This document shows, piece by piece, positions 7,874 through 13,281 of a stretch of DNA of 13,281 nucleotides. This DNA comes from Paracoccaceae bacterium (GTDB taxonomy: Bacteria; Pseudomonadota; Alphaproteobacteria; Rhodobacterales; Rhodobacteraceae), in assembly GCA_002400675.1 (NCBI GenBank), contig NVQY01000049.1, positions 1 through 13,281 of the forward strand, in the 5' to 3' direction. The translations under genes and the position numbers were made by a program. Below the pieces are notes generated by a model. The model was given only the letters and a program-made list of their open reading frames with translations. It was not told the origin of the DNA and did no database searches. The stretch's first letter is position 1, and each line of letters begins with the position of its first letter.

Positions 7874-8892
7874 TTCTGATCCTCCATGACGGCTTGGGTG
7901 GCGGGTAATTGGTCCGGCGCGACCTTTTGCGGGGTGCGCCCAAACAACACGCGAATCGAATGGGTTACCAGATCGCGCAGGAACATCGGCGGATCACCCA
8001 GCGGCTTGTTCGGTGACACCCGGCGCACCCGCCAGATCACGCAACCGGCAATCCGCGCCAGCGTGGTTGCGGCCATATAGGCGGCCCCGTGGTTCTTGGT
8101 ATAGAAATAACAACGCGAATCGAACCAGTATTGCGGCGTGCGGCTCCAGGATTTCATGCCGGTAGAGGCAGAGCCGATATGCAGAACTTCGCTTGAGGGG
8201 ACGAAATAGGCGCGCCATCCGGCTTGTGCCGCGCGAAAGCAAAGCTCTGTTTCCTCGAAATACAAAAAGAAGATCTCGTCAAACATGCCAATCTCGTCAA
8301 GCATTTGACGGCGCAGCATCAGGTTTGATCCCTCTACCCAATCGACTTGCGTGTCCGCGTCGGGGATCGGAATCGAAACCCTGGAATTTTTCAGCAGCCG
8401 CGAGATAAAGCCGGTTTTGGCACCGGTTTCGAATTCGCTGGCGATGGACGGGAACCGAAAGGCAGAATGTTGCAATTCACCGTTCAGCCCGCGCGACTGA
8501 CCGCCGGCAAGCCCGGCGCGGGGATAGGCGGTCAGGAAATCGCGTAACCGGATGATCGCTTTGGGGTTGGGAAAGGCATCAGAGTTCAGCAGGTAGTAGA
8601 AATCGGGTTTCTCGCCCGATGATAGCCCGGTTTGCATGCCAAAGTTGTTGCCCGCGCCAAACCCGCCGTTATGCCCCGACTGCACCACCCGCACCCGGCC
8701 TTCCCGGTTCCAGTTCGCATCGGCCAGCGTCGCCAAGATCAACTCGTAACTGTCATCGGGCGACGCGTTGTCGACGATCAGGATCTCGCCCTTGATGCCG
8801 TCCATCGCGCGCACAGCCGCCGCCGCTGAATCCAGCGCCATTTCCGGCGTGCGGTAGTTCAGAATAACGGTCAATACGGTCGGGTCGATCAT
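7870..8892 (-). CDS. Family 2 glycosyltransferase, rhamnosyltransferase-like, 340 aa
   Basis: Predicted cytoplasmic sugar transferase of the GT2 subgroup that includes dTDP-rhamnosyl transferases of O-antigen and glycolipid synthesis; the actual sugar is unknown. Motifs in order: DNAS (41-44), NGGFGAGNN (75-83), the metal-binding LLNSDA (101-106), EGSNLMLRR (187-195), YFEETELCFR (211-220) and a conserved His in VLHIGSAST (236-244). The C-terminal 90 residues are basic and may contact the membrane. The start is set at the ATG at 8892, which has GGAG 9 nt upstream and begins the GT fold after six residues. The same frame is open to an ATG at 9021, but those 43 extra residues overlap the PKS and include a translation of a 12-nt tandem repeat. 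The stop overlaps the NRPS start (ATGA), tying this enzyme to the NRPS/PKS product or to a surface glycan made alongside it. Confidence 0.9.
   Translation of the reverse strand: MIDPTVLTVILNYRTPEMALDSAAAAVRAMDGIKGEILIVDNASPDDSYELILATLADANWNREGRVRVVQSGHNGGFGAGNNFGMQTGLSSGEKPDFYYLLNSDAFPNPKAIIRLRDFLTAYPRAGLAGGQSRGLNGELQHSAFRFPSIASEFETGAKTGFISRLLKNSRVSIPIPDADTQVDWVEGSNLMLRRQMLDEIGMFDEIFFLYFEETELCFRAAQAGWRAYFVPSSEVLHIGSASTGMKSWSRTPQYWFDSRCYFYTKNHGAAYMAATTLARIAGCVIWRVRRVSPNKPLGDPPMFLRDLVTHSIRVLFGRTPQKVAPDQLPATQAVMEDQK
7881..7885 (-). promoter_or_regulatory. Ribosome binding site of the NRPS gene
   Basis: GGAGG on the minus strand, 7 nt before the NRPS ATG. It lies inside the last codons of the glycosyltransferase gene and is the strongest Shine-Dalgarno match of the gene starts in this window. 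It supports the start at 7873 despite the overlapping stop. Confidence 0.8.
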
Positions 8893-8901
8893 AAATTTAT
8901 G

Positions 8902-8905
8902 CTCC
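8902..8905 (-). promoter_or_regulatory. Ribosome binding site of the rhamnosyltransferase-like gene
   Basis: GGAG on the minus strand, separated by 9 nt (A/T-rich, CATAAATTT) from the ATG at 8892. It decides in favour of this start over the in-frame ATG at 9021 inside the PKS gene. Confidence 0.7.
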
Positions 8906-8915
8906 GGTCTAATCT

Positions 8916-8939
8916 GCGTTCTATTCGGCGTTCTATTCG
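8916..8939. repeat. 12-bp perfect tandem duplication spanning the PKS stop codon
   Basis: Two exact adjacent copies of GCGTTCTATTCG (plus strand), followed by a further matching GCG. On the minus strand each copy carries GAATAG, so the PKS stop codon (8935-8933) is repeated in frame 12 nt later (8923-8921). The repeat accounts for most of the 40-bp spacer between the PKS and the next gene. It looks like a slippage duplication, not a protein-coding repeat. Confidence 0.9.
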
Positions 8940-11900
8940 GCGGCAGTATGCAGGCGCCCCAAAGGCGCGTCGGGAACAAGGTCAGCCGGCGTTTCCGCCT
9001 GCTCTGTTTCGGCCTGCTCAAGGGTTTCTTTCAGGTGGGCCGCCAAAACGCTGATGTTCGGCACCAGAACCATGTCGAAATGATCCCCCGGCACTTCGAT
9101 GGTCTGCATCTGCGCCACCCAGTTGGTCCAGCCATTGTCGTCCAGCACATAGGCCCGTTCACTATTGACCCAAGCGCCCTGCGACACCTGCCATTTCCGA
9201 TCCAACGGCGGGCGGAACAAGGTCAGCGGCCCGCTCCAGGGCTTTAGCTCATAGCGGGCGGCGGCCTCGTTAAAGGCAGCCTCGATCTTGCGGTTGTTGA
9301 AATCGGCAAGGTCGTTTGTGTCGTCCTGCACCGGCTTGCGGCGCTCCAATTCCCATTGCAGGCGATTGCGCGCCCATTCGCCAAAGTACCCCAGCCCCTT
9401 GCGGCGGAATTCCTCGACCTTGATGGCCAGCTTGTCGCGCCGGCTCAGACCCGGACGCACCGGAAGCGGCGTATCCAGCATCGCCAGAACCGACACTGTT
9501 TCGCCATCCGCCTCTAGTTGGCGGGCCATTTCATAGGCGATGATCCCGCCGCCGGAATAGCCGCCAAGGAAATATGGCCCATGCGCCTGAACGCTGCGCA
9601 TCTCGGTGATGTAATCGGTGGCCGCGGTCTCCATCGTGCGGTGCGGTTCGTCGTCGCCAATCAACCCGCGCGCCTGAAACCCGTAGACCGGGCGCTCTCG
9701 CCCCAGCATCAGCGCAAGGTGTCGCAGGTTCAACACATTGCCCCCCATCCCGGCCACCACAAAGAACGGTTTCTTCTGGCCGGTGTCGCCCTGATGCAAA
9801 GCCACCAGATGGCGCAGCACCGGACCCTTGGGCGTGGCCGCGCCGTCGGCCGCCGAGGTCGTATCGCCGCCAATCCACCCCCCAATCCGCCCGGCAATCA
9901 GGGCGGCGCATTTGGACACGCTCGGGGCCTCGAACAGCACCGAGATCGGAAATTGCACGTCATAGGCCTGTTTGATCCGGGCAAACAGGCGCACGGCGAT
10001 CAACGAATGACCGCCAAGGTCGAAAAAGCTGTCGTTGACGCCGACCTGACTGACCCCCAGCAGCGATTCAAACAGCCCGGCGATGGTCTTTTCGATGTCG
10101 GTTTCGGGGGCCTCAAATGCGGTGTCCAGATCGGGCCGCTCAAAGCTTTGGCCCTTTTCGACAATGCGCGCCGGGCGGTCGGCCTGTGCCATCAATCCGG
10201 TCAGATCAAGCGAGGACACAACCACCTGCGCCAATCCCAGCCCCAGCGCGCGGTGCATCGCCTCGGGGCCTTCATCGGCGCGAATGCCTTGCGTGATGTT
10301 GTGATGCAACTGCCGTTCCGCCGCAGACAACGGTTGCACACTGGCCGGTGCCAACCCCAGATCCACCGCCTGCGCATCGGCAGTTAGCGGCGCGTCAAGG
10401 TCCAGCCCCTGCGCGGTCCGTTTCATCTGAAACCCGGTGATCTCAACGCAAACCTGCCCCGCAGCGTCACACAGGGTGACATCAAACGTGGCAAACCCAT
10501 CAACCGGCGTGGTCCCGTCATCAAGCCGTACCCAACTGACGATCTGCGCGCCAAGCGGAGCCAGCACCCGGATCGCGCCATAGCTGACCGGCACCCACAG
10601 GTGGTTGGCCGCATATCCCGCAATCAGCTGCATCGCCCAGCCGGTCGCCAGATCCAGCAATCCGGGATGCAGCAGATACCCGTCCTCCAAATCCCCCCGC
10701 GCCGCGTCCGGTAACGTCAGATGCGCCAAACCTTCGCCCGTCCCCAGCGCGGTCGTTTGCAAAACATGCCAGCGTGGCCCAAAGTTCAGATGCGCCTCTT
10801 GCGGGGATTTCAGCCGCGCCAACGGGGTCGATTGGGCGGTATCCGCGCAACGCGCCTCAATAGCCGCAATGTCGATAGGGTCGGGCGTAATAACGTGCGA
10901 AATCAACGCAATCTGTGCCTGCTCGTTCAACTGATAGCCACCCTGCGCAAGGCCGGAATACAGCGAAAATGCATAACCCTCGGGGGTCGGTTCCAACCGC
11001 ACAATCATGTCGCGCGTGGCGTGGTCATCGACCTGAAGCGGGCGAAAGAAATACAGATCGCGAATGTCGAACGCATCGCTGACGCCATGTTCGCCCAGCG
11101 CCTCGGCCACCAGTTCGATCATCGCGGTGCCGGGCAGTAGGGCGGTGCCGTCCTTGGTGCGGTGCTGGTCGAGAACCCAGTGTTTTTGCGTCGAAAGACT
11201 GGTGAAAAACACCCGGTTTCCCATCGCATCAAACGCGGCCTCGTCCAACAGCGGCGCGCGCGCCGGGTCGCGCTGTTCGGGCGCGCGTTTGCCCAAACGG
11301 CGGTGCATGGCCTCTGCCGCCATGCCGGTGTCGGCCCAGATGCCCCAGTTGATCGCACAGACCCGCGTGGCCCCGTCGCGCCGGCTGGCGGCATAGGCAT
11401 TAAGGTATTCGTTGGCCGCCACATAATCGACCTGCCCCGCCGGGCGCAGCGCGGTGCTGGTCGAGGAAAACAGCACCAACAACTCAAGCTCTCCGTCCGG
11501 GAACAAGGTATCAAGCACCCGCAGCCCGGCGATTTTCGGCGCAAACACAGTTTCAGTATCCGCCAGCGTCTTGCTCAGAACCGGACCATCGCCGATGGTG
11601 CCCGCCGCATGGATCACCCCGCTGATTGGCCCGAACCGCAGCGTCGCCCGGGCCTTGGTCGCGCGCATCTGTTCGATGTTGGTGATGTCGCCCACCGCCA
11701 CCTGAACGGCACCGCCCAATTGCTCCAACGCGGCAAGGGCACGCAGGCGTTTTGCGACCCTGTCCTCGGCGCTATGGGTGCGCAGATACTCCGCCCGCAG
11801 GTCACGCTCGGGCAGGGGATCGCGGGTCAGCAGAATGACGTTTGCGCCGTAGCGCGTTAACAAATCGGCAGCCACTGACAGGCCAATGCCGCCAAACCCA

Positions 11901-13281
11901 CCGGTGATCAGATAGGTGCCGCCCTGCCGGAACGCAGCCGCGTCAACATCACCTTTCAACGGCGCGTGGCGATAGTCCTTTTCCAACCGCCGCCCATCGC
12001 GCCAAGCGGCAATAGAGTTGGCCGGGGTGGCCAGCATTTCTTCCAACAGGTGCTGCACTTGCTGGTCGGCCCGGTCGGCATCGGCGTTCGCACGCAACCC
12101 CGGCAACAGCCAGCCACGTGGCTTGTGCTGCGTCATCTCCAGATCAAGCGTGGCGATGGTCAGCCCCGGCACTTCGTGGGCAATAACCCCGGCGGCCCCG
12201 GCGATCATGGATTTCTCGGGATAGGGCAGGGCCTCGGTCCCGACCTGCGCCGCGCCATTGGTGACAAAACTCATATGCACCGGATCGGGCATGTCGGCGC
12301 TGGCCAATGCCTGCGACAAGGCCATCAGCGAATAGAACCCGCGTTCAAGGTTGCGGTCGTGGAAATTGCTGCCGTCGCGTGCGGTTTCCGCGCCGGTCAA
12401 CAGCCAGAAATGGGCGATCTGCGTGGGGCTGCGGCCATCATTCGTGAGGTCGCGCAACAGGGCCTCGTACCCCTCGCGCCCTTGCTCCGGTGCCACGGCA
12501 TAGCGCGCTTCGGACAGGCGCACATAGGCGTCCCCAGCACTGACGCGGGTGACGGTTTGCCCCGCCTGTTCAAGGCGGTCGCAAACCTGCGCGCCAACCC
12601 CGGTATCATCCAGAAAGATCAGCCAGTTTTGCGGCGCAAGCCCGTCCAGTTCGGCCAGAACATCCGCCGGGCAATCGGCGTAAGTAGGCTTCCAGACCGG
12701 ACGATAGCCCCAGTTTTCCAGCCCCTCCACCCGTGTCAGGACGGGATCGGCAGGGGCAGTAACCTGCGTGCCCGGTTCGATGAAATAACGACTGCGCTGA
12801 AACGCATAGGTCGGCAGCGGCAGGCGATGACGCTTTGCCTCGCCCCAGATCTGCGCCCAGTCGGCCTCGACCCCCGTGGCCCAAAGCCGTCCGATAATGC
12901 CAAGAAAATAGGCATCATCGCCGATCTCCTGATCCTTGTGACGCAGCGACGAAAGCACCTGATTGGGCGCAACATCCCCGTTCATCTGCGCCAGAGAACT
13001 CAGGGTCTTGCCGGGACCGACCTCAAGGAACACCCGCTTGTTGCCCTTGGCCAATGTGGTGATGCAATCGCCAAACAGCACGGTTTGGCGCAACTGCTGC
13101 ACCCAGTAATCCGGGTCGGTCGCCTGCGCATCGCTTAGCATCTCGCCGGTTCGGTTGGACACGATGGGAATTTGCGGCGGGCTCAGGGTCAGACCGCGCA
13201 GGAAGGCACCAAATTCGCCCAAAACAGGCTCTAACATCCGCGAATGGCTGGCAATGTCGATGGCGATCCGCTGGTGGTCAA
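8933..13281 (-). CDS. Type I polyketide synthase, C-terminal part: AT-KR-DH-ACP-TE (5' end outside window)
   Basis: The frame is open to the right edge; the first Met (13237) is internal, since residues before it continue the acyltransferase with an IASHSRM motif containing its catalytic His. Numbering below starts at that Met. AT remainder to about 155, ending in the usual PTYAFQRSRYF. Ketoreductase: structural half about 171-425, catalytic half 438-640 with TGGFGGIG (445-452), K568, S592, Y605 and N609; D550 in AGTIGDG suggests a B-type ketoreductase. Dehydratase about 675-940: H692, G697, P702, and D862 in HPGLLD. A ketoreductase-tail-like segment follows (981-1012). Carrier domain DSFFDLGGHSL with S1078. 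Thioesterase about 1138-1410 with GYSGGG (S1228), D1255 and H1386, a complete triad. It performs chain extension, beta-keto reduction, dehydration and release. The ketosynthase must lie upstream, and further modules are possible. The gene ends 40 bp before the glycosyltransferase ATG. Confidence 0.95.
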   Translation of the reverse strand, partial: DHQRIAIDIASHSRMLEPVLGEFGAFLRGLTLSPPQIPIVSNRTGEMLSDAQATDPDYWVQQLRQTVLFGDCITTLAKGNKRVFLEVGPGKTLSSLAQMNGDVAPNQVLSSLRHKDQEIGDDAYFLGIIGRLWATGVEADWAQIWGEAKRHRLPLPTYAFQRSRYFIEPGTQVTAPADPVLTRVEGLENWGYRPVWKPTYADCPADVLAELDGLAPQNWLIFLDDTGVGAQVCDRLEQAGQTVTRVSAGDAYVRLSEARYAVAPEQGREGYEALLRDLTNDGRSPTQIAHFWLLTGAETARDGSNFHDRNLERGFYSLMALSQALASADMPDPVHMSFVTNGAAQVGTEALPYPEKSMIAGAAGVIAHEVPGLTIATLDLEMTQHKPRGWLLPGLRANADADRADQQVQHLLEEMLATPANSIAAWRDGRRLEKDYRHAPLKGDVDAAAFRQGGTYLITGGFGGIGLSVAADLLTRYGANVILLTRDPLPERDLRAEYLRTHSAEDRVAKRLRALAALEQLGGAVQVAVGDITNIEQMRATKARATLRFGPISGVIHAAGTIGDGPVLSKTLADTETVFAPKIAGLRVLDTLFPDGELELLVLFSSTSTALRPAGQVDYVAANEYLNAYAASRRDGATRVCAINWGIWADTGMAAEAMHRRLGKRAPEQRDPARAPLLDEAAFDAMGNRVFFTSLSTQKHWVLDQHRTKDGTALLPGTAMIELVAEALGEHGVSDAFDIRDLYFFRPLQVDDHATRDMIVRLEPTPEGYAFSLYSGLAQGGYQLNEQAQIALISHVITPDPIDIAAIEARCADTAQSTPLARLKSPQEAHLNFGPRWHVLQTTALGTGEGLAHLTLPDAARGDLEDGYLLHPGLLDLATGWAMQLIAGYAANHLWVPVSYGAIRVLAPLGAQIVSWVRLDDGTTPVDGFATFDVTLCDAAGQVCVEITGFQMKRTAQGLDLDAPLTADAQAVDLGLAPASVQPLSAAERQLHHNITQGIRADEGPEAMHRALGLGLAQVVVSSLDLTGLMAQADRPARIVEKGQSFERPDLDTAFEAPETDIEKTIAGLFESLLGVSQVGVNDSFFDLGGHSLIAVRLFARIKQAYDVQFPISVLFEAPSVSKCAALIAGRIGGWIGGDTTSAADGAATPKGPVLRHLVALHQGDTGQKKPFFVVAGMGGNVLNLRHLALMLGRERPVYGFQARGLIGDDEPHRTMETAATDYITEMRSVQAHGPYFLGGYSGGGIIAYEMARQLEADGETVSVLAMLDTPLPVRPGLSRRDKLAIKVEEFRRKGLGYFGEWARNRLQWELERRKPVQDDTNDLADFNNRKIEAAFNEAAARYELKPWSGPLTLFRPPLDRKWQVSQGAWVNSERAYVLDDNGWTNWVAQMQTIEVPGDHFDMVLVPNISVLAAHLKETLEQAETEQAETPADLVPDAPLGRLHTAAE
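9008..9826 (-). other. Type I thioesterase domain
   Basis: Alpha/beta-hydrolase at the PKS C terminus, residues about 1138-1410 (Met 13237 = 1). It has an oxyanion-side VAGMGGN, nucleophile elbow GGYSGGG (S1228), D1255 in AMLDTPLP and H1386 in PGDHFDM. It should release the chain by hydrolysis or cyclisation; which of the two cannot be read from sequence. Confidence 0.92.
9890..10096 (-). other. Acyl carrier domain of the PKS
   Basis: PKS residues about 1048-1116 (Met 13237 = 1) form a four-helix carrier with DSFFDLGGHSL; S1078 is the phosphopantetheine site. The sequence is close in style to NRPS-type carriers, as is common in hybrid systems, and it feeds the adjoining thioesterase. Confidence 0.92.
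10418..11215 (-). other. Dehydratase domain placed after the ketoreductase core
   Basis: PKS residues about 675-940 (Met 13237 = 1) form a hot-dog dehydratase. H692 starts an HxxxxGxxxxP motif (one residue longer than the textbook HxxxGxxxxP), and the second acid is D862 in HPGLLDLATG. The residue four after this Asp is Gly instead of the common Gln/His. The domain lies downstream of the ketoreductase catalytic half, opposite to the usual order in modular synthases. Confidence 0.8.

Noticed and set aside
8893..9021. N-terminal extension of the rhamnosyltransferase-like gene to the ATG at 9021
   Set aside because: It would overlap the PKS by about 90 bp and translate the tandem repeat as PNRTPNRT, whereas the ATG at 8892 has a proper ribosome binding site and starts at the GT fold.
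11966..13138. 390-codon open frame on the plus strand
   Set aside because: It lies entirely antisense to the PKS acyltransferase and ketoreductase, has an Arg/Gly/His/Gln-rich composition typical of mirror frames in high-GC DNA, and shows no recognisable motif.
13235..13237. ATG as the PKS start codon
   Set aside because: The 14 codons before it continue the acyltransferase, including its catalytic His motif, so the gene runs in from beyond the right edge.
1..13281. CRISPR arrays, tRNA or rRNA genes, insertion sequences, strong terminators
   Set aside because: No spaced direct repeats, RNA-gene signatures, transposase motifs with inverted ends, or GC-rich hairpin plus T-run were seen; nearly all bases are coding.

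Overview
The window is one continuous stretch of leftward (minus-strand) genes with no gap above about 40 bp. It encodes part of a hybrid polyketide/non-ribosomal-peptide assembly line with two glycosyltransferases, a phosphopantetheinyl transferase and a secreted glycoside hydrolase. High G+C, heavy GCC/GGC/CTG codon use, tight ATGA gene overlaps and the style of the encoded proteins suggest an alphaproteobacterium, most likely of the Rhodobacteraceae/roseobacter type. That placement is an inference, since no rRNA or housekeeping marker is present.

Reading in the direction of transcription (right to left): (1) 13281-8933 is the C-terminal part of a type I polyketide synthase, entering from beyond the right edge: end of an acyltransferase, ketoreductase, dehydratase, acyl carrier protein and thioesterase. 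The dehydratase follows the ketoreductase core and seems to sit before the ketoreductase tail, which is not the usual DH-KR order. (2) 8892-7870 is a family 2, rhamnosyltransferase-like glycosyltransferase. (3) 7873-3251 is a 1540-residue NRPS: formyltransferase, truncated condensation-like segment, adenylation domain interrupted by a complete luciferase-like flavin monooxygenase, and a carrier domain. Its specificity code reads as glycine. (4) 3254-2562 is an EntD/Sfp-type phosphopantetheinyl transferase that can arm both carrier domains. (5) 2559-871 is a secreted protein with a signal peptide and two acidic motifs typical of clan GH-A glycoside hydrolases. (6) 874-41 is a second family 2 glycosyltransferase. 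(7) A possible next gene starts at base 17 and leaves the window on the left.

Three junctions are 4-bp ATGA overlaps and a fourth has a 2-nt gap, so genes 2 to 6 are probably co-transcribed and translationally coupled, with the PKS 40 bp upstream. No promoter or terminator was seen; the main promoter must lie beyond the right edge.

Working model (inference): the NRPS loads glycine, with formylation and flavin-dependent oxidation available on the same polypeptide. The PKS extends and reduces a chain and its thioesterase releases it. The glycosyltransferases may glycosylate the product, and the exported hydrolase may trim or unmask it outside the cytoplasm, or act on a co-produced surface polysaccharide. 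The combination of formyltransferase, incomplete C domain, oxygenase-interrupted Gly adenylation domain and KR-before-DH PKS is the most distinctive aspect of the locus. A related formyltransferase/oxygenase NRPS type is known from the Agrobacterium siderophore locus (the Atu3671-type oxygenase), but no siderophore uptake or chelating-group gene is visible here.
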